Counted from the first letter of the stretch, positions 33,770-40,675 are shown. The stretch is DNA of 41,481 bases from CAZPKH01 sp964407165 (GCA_964407165.1 CAYOUJ010000016.1:1-41481), one strand, 5' to 3'. Made by a program: numbers and translations. Notes: generated by a model from the sequence alone, not told the origin.

Positions 33770-34497
33770 GTGTACAGTCCTCCGTTTACATTGATTACTT
33801 CACCGGTGACATACGAGGCGTCGTCGGAGAGGAGGAAGGCCACCACGGCCGCCACCTCGTCGGGTGTGCCGAAGCGGTGCATGGGTATGAGGCCCTTGTG
33901 GTCGTCTTCGGAGACATCCTTGGTCATGTCGGTTGAGATAAAGCCGGGCGCCACGGCATTGACAGTCACATTGCGCGTGGCGGTCTCCAGGGCCAGGGCC
34001 TTGGTGGCGCCGATCAGGGCGGCTTTGGCCGCACTGTAATTAGTCTGTCCGGGGAGCCCTTTCAGCCCTGAGAGCGAAGCCATGTTGACAATGCGCCCTC
34101 CGTGGCCGCGCCGCAGCATCTTGGGGAGCACAGCCTTGGTGGTGTGGAAAAAGCCGCCGAGCGACACGCTGAGCACGTCGTCCCAGTCGCCATCCGGCAT
34201 CATGAACATCAGATTGTCTTTGCGGATGCCGGCGTTATTTATAAGGTATGCTATATAATCGTGTGGATGCTCCGCTTCCCAGCCCGAGATGGCGGAGGCA
34301 ACCTGTGCGTCGTCGACCACGTCAAACGGCATCAGCGACGCGCTGCCCCCCGAAGCCTCAATCTCACTCTTCACCTCGAGGGCGGCGCTTTGGTTTGACC
34401 GGTAGTTGATCAGCACGGGGATACCTTGCCGTGCAAGCCTTATGCATATTGCACGACCTATTCCTCTGGACCCGCCGGTCACTAAGGCATACTTCAT
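33766..34497 (-). CDS. fabG: 3-oxoacyl-ACP reductase (FabG-like SDR), first gene of the APE operon
   Basis: A 243-residue short-chain dehydrogenase. TGGSRGIGRAI at 7-17 binds NADPH, NNAG follows, and the catalytic set is Ser (MASLSG), Tyr154 and Lys158 (YSAAK); VNAVAPGFISTDM and GEVINVNGGLYT are typical FabG endings. It reduces beta-ketoacyl-ACP. The frame is open upstream to 34716, but the ATG at 34495-34497 gives the standard MKYALVTGG start and has GGAAG about 10 nt upstream. As the only reductase of the cluster, it must act in every extension cycle. Confidence 0.92.
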   Translation of the reverse strand: MKYALVTGGSRGIGRAICIRLARQGIPVLINYRSNQSAALEVKSEIEASGGSASLMPFDVVDDAQVASAISGWEAEHPHDYIAYLINNAGIRKDNLMFMMPDGDWDDVLSVSLGGFFHTTKAVLPKMLRRGHGGRIVNMASLSGLKGLPGQTNYSAAKAALIGATKALALETATRNVTVNAVAPGFISTDMTKDVSEDDHKGLIPMHRFGTPDEVAAVVAFLLSDDASYVTGEVINVNGGLYT

Positions 34498-34866
34498 TGT
34501 GGTATCTTCCAAAATGGCTCCACGAGGCCCGGCGTGGACGGTCGGTTTATAAAAAACAGCGCAGGCACTTTTGCTCGCTGCCCGCTCTATACTCCGTGGC
34601 TCTGGTAAACCGTCATCGTCAGAAACGGGCAACGCAGAGCCTACGCATGGCATATATACATGCACACCGTCTTGCCAGCGGGCAAGCATCGTGTCAGTAT
34701 AAACAACCAACCGCAAGCATCTACCATTGCCTTTGCTCTCTGACGATTAGATGAAATTTACCAGATTTCGGAGTATCAAGAGCAAAGCGTCAAGCAGACG
34801 CTGTCTAATATGTAATTGCATCCCTCCCACAGCCCCGTTGCCGGCTCTGCGGGAGCAACGCGCCAG
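34498..34866 (-). other. leader region of the APE operon
   Basis: About 370 bases lie between fabG and the next likely -7 box. No gene is supported; an open frame in phase with fabG looks fortuitous. A small hairpin (AGCGTC-AAGCA-GACGCT, 34786-34802) is visible. The length allows a structured 5' leader, but I recognise no riboswitch. Confidence 0.4.
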
Positions 34867-34874
34867 CAAAGATA
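34867..34874 (-). promoter_or_regulatory. candidate -7 box of the APE operon
   Basis: CAAAGATA on the plus strand reads TATCTTTG on the minus strand, a perfect TAnnTTTG. No clean -33 TTG lies 19-21 bp upstream (AT-rich DNA around 34890-34915 instead), so it may need an activator or another sigma factor. Transcription would start near 34860 and leave a long leader. Confidence 0.45.
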
Positions 34875-34937
34875 CGCAACATTTGTCAAATGGTAAAATA
34901 ATTTCGCTAAAAATTCTTTTCCAAGCCCTGCCAGGCC

Positions 34938-35031
34938 GCTGGGCGCGGGGGCGCTGCCCCGCTCCGGGATGCGGGGCGCGAGGGCGCTGCCCCGCTCCGG
35001 GATGCGGGGCGCGAGGGCGCTGCCCCGCTCC
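34938..35031. repeat. tandem array of three 28-bp GC elements, 33-bp period
   Basis: Copies at 34938-34965, 34971-34998 and 35004-35031, separated by the identical 5-bp spacer GGGAT, so the period is exactly 33 bp. The second and third copies are identical; the first has two changes. The array touches the stop codon of the HsdR-N-like gene (35031-35033). Confidence 0.95.
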
Positions 35032-35480
35032 TACATCTCTTTGAAACACGGTATTTCGGCCAAAAAGGTGTAGCTGTTGGCCTCGTAGTCGATGCGGCAG
35101 CAGTAGTGGCGGAGGCCGTTTGACACTATCAGGTAGCGCGCCTGAAGCACCATGTTGTAGCGCACTATCTGGTCGAACACGCGCTGTGTCAGCGCCACAG
35201 TAGGCGCCTTGTACTCAACTATCACCAGCGGCCGACGGGAGGCGTCGAACACCACGGTGTCGCACCGCCGCTGCGTGTCGTTGAGCTTGATGCCGATCTC
35301 GTTGGCCATGTATCCGGCCGGAAACCCCTTGACCTCAATCAGATATGCCACGAAACGCTGCCGCACCCACTCCTCGGGTGTCAGCGCGACATACTTGTGG
35401 CGCAGGCGGTCGTACACCTGCACCTGCCCGTCGTCACCCAGGCGCGTCTTTATTTTACATTCGGGAAGATTGAGTTGCAT
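35031..35480 (-). CDS. HsdR N-terminal-like (PD-(D/E)xK) protein
   Basis: A 149-residue protein. GDDGQVQVYDRLRHKYVALT, then CDTVVFDASRRPLVIVEYKA carries the PD-(D/E)xK-type nuclease core (D..., then E-Y-K), as in the N-terminal domain of type I restriction HsdR subunits (HSDR_N_2). No helicase part follows, so it is a stand-alone domain. Such genes commonly sit next to holA in Bacteroidetes, which argues for a housekeeping rather than restriction role. It is divergent from holA with a 40-bp gap and ends in a hairpin repeat array. Confidence 0.82.
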   Translation of the reverse strand: MQLNLPECKIKTRLGDDGQVQVYDRLRHKYVALTPEEWVRQRFVAYLIEVKGFPAGYMANEIGIKLNDTQRRCDTVVFDASRRPLVIVEYKAPTVALTQRVFDQIVRYNMVLQARYLIVSNGLRHYCCRIDYEANSYTFLAEIPCFKEM

Positions 35481-35505
35481 GTTTCAAAAATTGTGCGTAA
35501 ATTTA
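35475..35505 (+). promoter_or_regulatory. promoter for holA in the divergent gap
   Basis: TTG at 35475-35477 and TAAATTTA at 35498-35505 (seven of eight positions of TAnnTTTG allowing the last base) with a 20-bp spacer; start near 35512, so holA at 35521 would have a very short leader. TAAATTTA is palindromic and could also serve the minus-strand gene. The -33 overlaps that gene's start region. Confidence 0.45.
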
Positions 35506-35520
35506 CAAAAAATTTTTCAG

Positions 35521-36564
35521 ATGGCAGCAACATCTACCGTAACATACGACCAACTGCTCCGCCAAGTGCGCTCCCGCAAGGGCCTCGCACCCGTCTATCT
35601 GCTTCACGGTGAGGAGGGTTACTACACCGACCGCCTCGTCGAGGCCTTCGAAAACTTGCTCACCGAGGAGGAGCGCGACTTCAACCTATACCAGCTCTAC
35701 GGCGCCCAGACCACCCCCGAGCAGGTGGCCGAGGCATGCCGCCGATACCCCATGATGGCCGACCGCGTAGTGGTCATCCTCAAGGAGGCCCAGGCCATGA
35801 ACGCCAACGTCATCGACCGCCTCGCCCCGTATGTCGCCAACCCTAACAAAGAGGCCGTCCTCGTCATCGCCTTCCGCGGCGTCACCGCCAAGGGCAAGAA
35901 CCTCATGGACCGGGTGCGCAAGACCGGCGCCGTGGTCTTTGAGTCGCAGAAGCTCCGCGACGAGACTGTCGGTCCCATCATCCAGTCGCTCATCAAGGAG
36001 CGCGGCCTCAACATCGAGCAAAAGGGACTGCTCATGCTCCGCGAGTTCATCGGCACCGACGTCGCACGCCTATACAACGAGATCGACAAGCTCGCCATGA
36101 TCCTCGGCCCCGGCGCAATGGTCACCCCCGAGGCCATCGAGCGCAACATCGGCGTCAGCAAGGACTACAACTCCGACGAGCTCATCCGTGCCCTCGCCGA
36201 GCGCGACAAGGTGAAGGCCTACAAGATAGTCAAATATTTCCGCGCCAACGTCAAAAACAACCCCCTGCCGATGGTCGTCGGATATCTCTACAACTACTTC
36301 TCCAACCTCATCTCCATGCAGTTCTCCGCCGACCGCACCCCCGGCGGCTACGCCCGCGCCTGCGGCTTCAAGAGCCCATACGCCGTCCGCAGCTACGAGA
36401 GCGCCCTGCGCAACTACAACGCCCGCCAGACCATGGAGATCATCGCCGCCCTCCGCGAGTTTGACTGCCGCAGCAAAGGCAACGGCAGCCGCTGGAACGC
36501 CTTCGACCTCTTCCAGGACCTCGTCACCCATATCCTCAACGCCCGCGGCGACATCGTCATCTGA
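35521..36564 (+). CDS. holA: DNA polymerase III subunit delta
   Basis: A 347-residue protein, MAATSTVTYDQLLRQV. The clamp-loader delta N-terminal domain shows PVYLLHGEEGYYTDRLVEAF, then the region VVILKEAQAMNANVIDRLAP. LLREFIGTD-like LMLREFIGTDVARLYNEIDKL and ERNIGVSKDYNSDELIRALA are typical of HolA. It opens the sliding clamp as part of the DnaX complex. The frame is open to 35209 but that part lies over the divergent gene; the ATG at 35521 gives the usual length. A hairpin repeat array starts 1 bp after its stop. Confidence 0.92.
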   Translation: MAATSTVTYDQLLRQVRSRKGLAPVYLLHGEEGYYTDRLVEAFENLLTEEERDFNLYQLYGAQTTPEQVAEACRRYPMMADRVVVILKEAQAMNANVIDRLAPYVANPNKEAVLVIAFRGVTAKGKNLMDRVRKTGAVVFESQKLRDETVGPIIQSLIKERGLNIEQKGLLMLREFIGTDVARLYNEIDKLAMILGPGAMVTPEAIERNIGVSKDYNSDELIRALAERDKVKAYKIVKYFRANVKNNPLPMVVGYLYNYFSNLISMQFSADRTPGGYARACGFKSPYAVRSYESALRNYNARQTMEIIAALREFDCRSKGNGSRWNAFDLFQDLVTHILNARGDIVI

Positions 36565-36565
36565 C

Positions 36566-36681
36566 GGAGCGGGGCGGCGCCCTCGCGCCCCGCATCCCCG
36601 CCATGTAAAGGAGCGGGGCGGCGCCCTCGCGCCCCGCATCCCCGCCATGTAAAGGAGCGGGGCGGCGCCCTCGCGCCCCGC
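36566..36681 (+). repeat. tandem array of three 28-bp GC elements, 44-bp period
   Basis: Identical copies at 36566-36593, 36610-36637 and 36654-36681. The 16-bp spacers (ATCCCCGCCATGTAAA) are also identical. The array begins 1 bp after the holA stop codon. After the last copy comes CCCCGCCTTGGCCGCAAA, a segment that recurs at 38869 and, in variant form, after the copy at 39652 and in reverse near 40760. The rest of the gap to 36759 holds no gene. Confidence 0.95.
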
Positions 36682-36758
36682 ATCCCCGCCTTGGCCGCAA
36701 AAGCCACAAACCAACCGCCCACCGCCGGCGCCATTTTATGGCGCCAAAACACCCTGAC

Positions 36759-38795
36759 ATGAAAAAAGTCCTGCTAACACTCTGCCTCCTCCTCCCCTGC
36801 CTCCTCGCAGCCCAAATGCGAGCCAGGCGCATCGTGGACGACCGTCCGGAAGCCCCATACCACCCGCTAATCCTGCAAATTAGCGCCGACTCCGTCGCCT
36901 CGCGCCTCGCCGACATGGGCGTCGTCATCTTCGCCTCCCGCGGTGACCTCCTGCTCACCTCCGTCCCCACCGACCGACTCCGTGAGATACTCGCCGACGA
37001 CGGCATCCTCGCCGTCGCCGACGACGGCGACGCCTCCCGCGCTCTCGACATCGCGCGCCCGATGTGCAACGTCGACGCCGTCCACCAAGGCCTCGAGGGC
37101 CTCCCGCAAGCCTTCGACGGCACAGGCGTCGTAGTCGGCATGACCGACATCGGCTTCGACACCCGCCACGTGGCCTTCGACGGACGCATCTCCCAGGTAA
37201 CCCACATCGACGAGGAGCAGGGTCGCACATACACAATGACCACACCCTCTGAAATCTACGCCTGGGAGACAGACACCTGCGCCGAGACACACGCCACCCA
37301 CGTCTGCGGCATACTCGCCGGAGGCTACACCGCCAATGGCTACCACGGCGTCGCCCCGGGCGCCGAAATCGTCGCCACCACCAGCACAGCACTCTCAAAC
37401 GTCGGCCTCCTCTATGGCATCGAGCAGATCATCGCCCGTGCCAAGAGCGAGGGGCGCCCCGCCGTCGCCAACATGTCCATGTCGTGCCACATCGGCCCGC
37501 ACGACGGCTCCGACCTCACATGCCGCTACCTCTCCCGCATGGCCCAAGACGCAATCATCTGCATATCAGCCGGAAACTCCGGCAGCCGCAACATCTCCGC
37601 CACCCACATCTTCACCGTCACCGACTCCATCGCCTCCGTCATGCCAAACTCCCTGCTCACCTACGACGGCTTCGCAGTCGACGGCATGGTCGACGTCTGG
37701 AGCGCCGACGACACCCCCCTCACGGCCCGCGTCGAGATGTACGACATTCAGACAAATACCATCCTCGCCGCCTCCCCCTGGATGCCTGCCGACTCTCTAC
37801 AAGCCACATTCGACGCCGCCAACGTCCCCCTTTGGGCAGAACTCATGGAAGGCCAAATCAAGGTCGAGCGCGGGCTGTCGCCCCTCAACGGCCGCTACAA
37901 CCTAACCTTCACCCTCGACTACTCCACCACAACCCCCTCCGCCCAAGGCCCCTGGGCACGCTACTACCCCATCCTCTCCCTTAAACCCCACCGGAGCGGG
38001 GCGGCGCCCTCGCGCCCCGCCGTCGAAATCTACGCCGACGCCGTTCGCACTTACCTCGGCCCCGTCGACGGCCGCGCCACAAGCGTCGGTAGCCAGCTGT
38101 CTGTCAACAATATGTGCACCGCCGACGGCGTCGTCTGCGTCGGCGCCTGCGTCTCCCGCAACTCCGTCCCCACATTCGCAGACGCTCCCCTCACTTGGAA
38201 CATGGACGTCAATGCCGTCAGCCGGTTCTCCTCCTGGAGAGGGGCGGGGCGCGAGGGCGCCGCCCCGCTCCCACATTTCTGCGCCCCCGGCGCTTACCTC
38301 GTCTCAGCCTACAGCAACCCCTACATGCATGCAAACGAAGACCCCTTCACCCACCTCGTCACCATCGACGGCCGCAGCCACTACTTCGGCCCCATGGCCG
38401 GCACCTCCATGTCGTCACCCTTCGCCGCCGGAGTCTTCGCCCTCTGGCTCCAGGCCGACCCTACCCTCACCTCACGCGAGGCCATTGAAATCGCCCAAAA
38501 GACCGCTCGCACCGACTTCGCCGATATCGCCGACCCCCGCTGGGGCGCCGGCGCCATCGACGCACTCGCCGGACTCAAAGAGGTGCTCAGCCGCGCCGGC
38601 ATCGCCAACGTATGCCCCGACGCCCGAACACTCGTCACCGTCACCCCCGACCGGCGCATTCAAGTCTTCGGCGCCACCTCCTACACATTATATAATATAC
38701 AAGGCCGCCGCCTCGACCCCTCCCTCCCCCTGCGCCCCGGCGTCTACATCGTCGCCCTCCCCTCCCAACCCTCCCAAAAACTCCTCGTCCGCTAA
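36759..38795 (+). CDS. secreted subtilisin-like serine peptidase (S8) with sorting-domain-like tail and two repeat insertions
   Basis: A 678-residue protein; the ATG at 36759 starts a signal peptide (MKKVLLTLCLLLPCLLAAQ). The triad is Asp130 (GMTDIGFDTRH), His181 (THATHVCGILAGG) and Ser550 (AGTSMSSPFAAG). The C terminus (YTLYNIQGRRLD, LRPGVYIVALP, KLLVR) looks like a type IX secretion sorting domain. Two copies of the 28-bp hairpin element lie in frame between His and Ser: RSGAAPSRPA at about 412-421 and GAGREGAAPL at about 495-504. Both are in loop-like regions, so the enzyme may still fold. The codon third positions are strongly C-rich. Confidence 0.87.
   Translation: MKKVLLTLCLLLPCLLAAQMRARRIVDDRPEAPYHPLILQISADSVASRLADMGVVIFASRGDLLLTSVPTDRLREILADDGILAVADDGDASRALDIARPMCNVDAVHQGLEGLPQAFDGTGVVVGMTDIGFDTRHVAFDGRISQVTHIDEEQGRTYTMTTPSEIYAWETDTCAETHATHVCGILAGGYTANGYHGVAPGAEIVATTSTALSNVGLLYGIEQIIARAKSEGRPAVANMSMSCHIGPHDGSDLTCRYLSRMAQDAIICISAGNSGSRNISATHIFTVTDSIASVMPNSLLTYDGFAVDGMVDVWSADDTPLTARVEMYDIQTNTILAASPWMPADSLQATFDAANVPLWAELMEGQIKVERGLSPLNGRYNLTFTLDYSTTTPSAQGPWARYYPILSLKPHRSGAAPSRPAVEIYADAVRTYLGPVDGRATSVGSQLSVNNMCTADGVVCVGACVSRNSVPTFADAPLTWNMDVNAVSRFSSWRGAGREGAAPLPHFCAPGAYLVSAYSNPYMHANEDPFTHLVTIDGRSHYFGPMAGTSMSSPFAAGVFALWLQADPTLTSREAIEIAQKTARTDFADIADPRWGAGAIDALAGLKEVLSRAGIANVCPDARTLVTVTPDRRIQVFGATSYTLYNIQGRRLDPSLPLRPGVYIVALPSQPSQKLLVR
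37993..38020 (+). repeat. 28-bp GC hairpin element inside the subtilisin gene
   Basis: A consensus copy read as C-GG AGC GGG GCG GCG CCC TCG CGC CCC GC-C, giving RSGAAPSRPA between SLKPH and VEIYADAVR. Confidence 0.94.
38244..38271 (-). repeat. 28-bp GC hairpin element inside the subtilisin gene, opposite orientation
   Basis: The exact reverse complement of the consensus, read GCG GGG CGC GAG GGC GCC GCC CCG CTC, giving AGREGAAPL between SSWRG and PHFCAPGAYL. The same peptide as in the ketosynthase at 25263-25290, in an unrelated protein. Confidence 0.94.
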
Positions 38796-38798
38796 AAT

Positions 38799-38826
38799 GG
38801 AGAGAGGCCGCGCCCCCGCGCCCCTC
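38799..38826 (+). repeat. 28-bp GC element after the subtilisin stop codon (degenerate)
   Basis: GGAGAGAGGCCGCGCCCCC followed by GCGCCCCTC aligns with the consensus over 28 bp with several mismatches. It starts 3 bp after the TAA at 38793-38795. Confidence 0.7.
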
Positions 38827-38836
38827 ATCCCCGCCT

Positions 38837-38867
38837 CAACTACGGAGGGCGGCCGTCCCGGCCGCAC
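38837..38867 (+). repeat. second repeat family, 31 bp, GCGGCCG/CGGCCGC hairpin
   Basis: CAACTACGGAG, then a hairpin GCGGCCG-TCC-CGGCCGC, then AC. Identical copies at 40409-40439 and, reversed, 40846-40876; a variant, reversed, at 40780-40803. Confidence 0.9.
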
Positions 38868-38904
38868 ATCCCCGCCTTGGCCGCAAACACCGCCTTTCTT
38901 GCCT

Positions 38905-39008
38905 AAACGCGAATTTTTCGAATTACGCGAATTACGCGAATTTTTTTAATCAATTGAACATTAAAACTTTAATTCGCGTAATTCGCGTAATTCGTTTAAT
39001 TCGCGTTT
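38905..39008. repeat. AT-rich 38-bp inverted repeat built of AATTACGCG-like units
   Basis: Left arm 38905-38943 and right arm 38970-39008 are reverse complements over 38 bp except for a central TTT/AAA triplet. Each arm contains two to three 9-bp units of the type AATTACGCG. The 26-bp loop is AT-rich. It lies between the subtilisin and the alpha/beta hydrolase genes and could act as a terminator or a protein-binding palindrome. The gap 38796-39044 holds no gene. Confidence 0.9.
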
Positions 39009-39044
39009 CTACCATAACTTACCATATAACGCCAACTCACTGAA

Positions 39045-40397
39045 ATGAACCGCATCATCTCATTCCTCTGCCTACTCTGCGCCCTTTCCGCCTCTGCCCA
39101 AATCGCCGGCGTCTGGAAAGGCACCCTCCAACTCGGCCCTAACTCCCTCCCCCTCGTCTTCACCATCACCGAGACCCCGCCGGCCGCCACCATGTTATCA
39201 CCCGCCCAAAGCCCGCAGACCTTTGACGCTCAGCTCACCGTCGCCGCCGACACCGTCACCATAGCCCTCCCCCAAATGGCCATCGCCTACGTCGGCGTCT
39301 GTCAGGGCGACACCATCGACGGCACATTCACCCAGGGTGGCATGGCCCTCCCCCTCACCCTTGCCCGTGACACCCAGGCCTTCCAACGCCCCCAGACACC
39401 CACAGAGCGCCCTTACGAGATGCGCGAGGTCTCCTTCACCAACCCCGCCGACGGCACCATCCTCTCCGGCACATTGACACTGCCCGGGAGCGGGGCGGCG
39501 CCTTCGCGCCCCGCCACCGTCGTCGTCATGGTCACCGGCAGCGGCGCCCAAAACCGCGACGAAGAGATTGCCGGCCACCGTCCCTTCGACATCATCGCCC
39601 ACCACCTCGCCCTCGCCGGCATCGCCTCCCTCCGCTACGACGACCGCGACTGGAGCGGGGCCGCGCCCTCGCGCCCCGCCCTCCCCGCCTTGGCCGCAGA
39701 CACCGCCACCACTCTCACCTTCGCCTCCGACGCCCGCGCAGCCATAGCCTTCCTCCGCCCCGACTTCCCCCGCGTCGGCGTCCTCGGCCACAGCGAGGGC
39801 GGAACTGTCGCCTACATCCTCGGCAGCGAGGGCATTGCCGACTTCATCGTCAGCATCGCCGGCCCCGCGATGCGTGGCGACAGCGTCCTCATCGCCCAAA
39901 ACAAAATGCTCCTGCAGCACTCCGGCATCGACCCCCTCACCGTCGACGACTATCTCCGCGGCCTCGCTCTCACGTTCGAATACATGCGCGTCAACCCCGC
40001 GGCCACCTCCTGGCCCCGCATGCAGATGGCCATGGCCAACCTCACCCGCCTGACCCCCGAAATGCTCGCCAACTATCAGCAGGTCATCGCCTCCCGCTCA
40101 CCCTGGCTCGACCGGTTCCTCACATACGACCCCGCAGACGCCATCGCACGGATCAAATGCCCCGTCCTCGCTGTCTTCGGCCAGCTCGACCGCCAGGTCG
40201 AGCCATACGCCAACCACCGCCGCCTCACCGACCTCCTACCCCCCAACGGCCTCAACGTCACCCTCATCTACCCCGACCTCAACCACCTCCTCCAGCACGC
40301 CGTCACCGGCCTCCCCTCCGAATACCCCCTCATCCCCGAAACCATCTCCCCCGACTTCCTCGCCGACCTCCTCGACTTCCTCTCCGCCCTCCCCTGA
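39045..40397 (+). CDS. secreted alpha/beta hydrolase with two repeat insertions
   Basis: A 450-residue protein with a signal peptide (MNRIISFLCLLCALSASAQ). Residues 20-125 form a small beta domain (IAGVWKGTLQLGPNSLPLVF) that often precedes this hydrolase type. The catalytic domain has VVVMVTGSGAQNRDEE, the elbow VGVLGHSEGG (Ser250), FGQLDRQV (Asp382) and DLNHLLQH (His414). It is related to S9/S33-like peptidases and esterases; the substrate is unknown. Copies of the 28-bp element encode SGAAPSRPA twice, at about 149-157 and 204-212, once where homologues usually have the PxxG-type lead-in to TGSG and once after RYDDRD, both active-site-proximal loops. Confidence 0.87.
   Translation: MNRIISFLCLLCALSASAQIAGVWKGTLQLGPNSLPLVFTITETPPAATMLSPAQSPQTFDAQLTVAADTVTIALPQMAIAYVGVCQGDTIDGTFTQGGMALPLTLARDTQAFQRPQTPTERPYEMREVSFTNPADGTILSGTLTLPGSGAAPSRPATVVVMVTGSGAQNRDEEIAGHRPFDIIAHHLALAGIASLRYDDRDWSGAAPSRPALPALAADTATTLTFASDARAAIAFLRPDFPRVGVLGHSEGGTVAYILGSEGIADFIVSIAGPAMRGDSVLIAQNKMLLQHSGIDPLTVDDYLRGLALTFEYMRVNPAATSWPRMQMAMANLTRLTPEMLANYQQVIASRSPWLDRFLTYDPADAIARIKCPVLAVFGQLDRQVEPYANHRRLTDLLPPNGLNVTLIYPDLNHLLQHAVTGLPSEYPLIPETISPDFLADLLDFLSALP
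39487..39514 (+). repeat. 28-bp GC hairpin element inside the hydrolase gene (first)
   Basis: One mismatch to the consensus (CCTTCGCG). Read in the same frame as the copy in the subtilisin gene, giving GSGAAPSRPAT before VVVMVTGSG. Confidence 0.93.
39652..39679 (+). repeat. 28-bp GC hairpin element inside the hydrolase gene (second)
   Basis: One mismatch (GGGGCCGCG). It encodes WSGAAPSRPAL directly after RYDDRD. The following bases CTCCCCGCCTTGGCCGCA match the spacer sequence seen after the array at 36681, so more than the 28-bp core was inserted here (encoding LPALAA). Confidence 0.92.
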
Positions 40398-40549
40398 CGA
40401 CCGGCCCTCAACTACGGAGGGCGGCCGTCCCGGCCGCACGCCAGGGAGAGTGTCTACCCGCCCCACGCCATCAGCCAATGCCCAAGCACTCGCCCACGGA
40501 GCCGCCGTAGGCGGCTCCCCGCACACGCCTGACGCCGTGGGGCGGGGAG

Positions 40550-40577
40550 GCGGGGCGCGAGGGCGTCGCCCCGCTCC
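40550..40577 (-). repeat. 28-bp GC hairpin element in the mosaic
   Basis: GCGGGGCGCGAGGGCGTC followed by GCCCCGCTCC, one mismatch to the reverse consensus. Confidence 0.9.
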
Positions 40578-40590
40578 GGCGGCTCCTTTT

Positions 40591-40615
40591 GGAGGCGACG
40601 CGCCCTCGCGTCGCG
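40591..40615 (+). repeat. stem variant of the GC element (GCGACGC/GCGTCGC arms)
   Basis: GGAGGCGACGCGCCCTCGCG then TCGC. The centre CGCCCTCGCG is as in the main element, but both arms have changed together (GCGACGC with GCGTCGC), so pairing is kept. Confidence 0.75.
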
Positions 40616-40675
40616 CCGCCACAAGGGTGTCTACCCGCCCCACTCCGGCATCGGCTGACGACGTGGGGCGGGGAT

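Noticed and set aside
11618..34497. Dialkylresorcinol or complete flexirubin cluster
   Set aside because: No DarA/DarB-type condensing or cyclising enzymes are visible, so only the polyene part of a flexirubin pathway can be supported.
34498..34716. In-frame N-terminal extension of the FabG-like protein by 73 residues
   Set aside because: The extension has no similarity to SDR proteins, the usual SDR start MKYALVTGG is present at 34497, and a GGAAG sequence precedes that ATG.
35031..35480. Part of a type I restriction-modification system
   Set aside because: Only the N-terminal nuclease-like domain is present, with no helicase, specificity or methylase gene; the neighbour is holA, a common housekeeping arrangement.
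35209..35520. Longer N terminus for HolA
   Set aside because: It would overlap most of the divergent HsdR-N-like gene, and the delta-subunit homology begins just after the ATG at 35521.
34938..36681. Possible CRISPR arrays: regular repeats of 28 bp with spacers of 5 bp or 16 bp
   Set aside because: Spacers within each array are identical and too short, the repeats also occur inside genes, and no cas gene is in the window.
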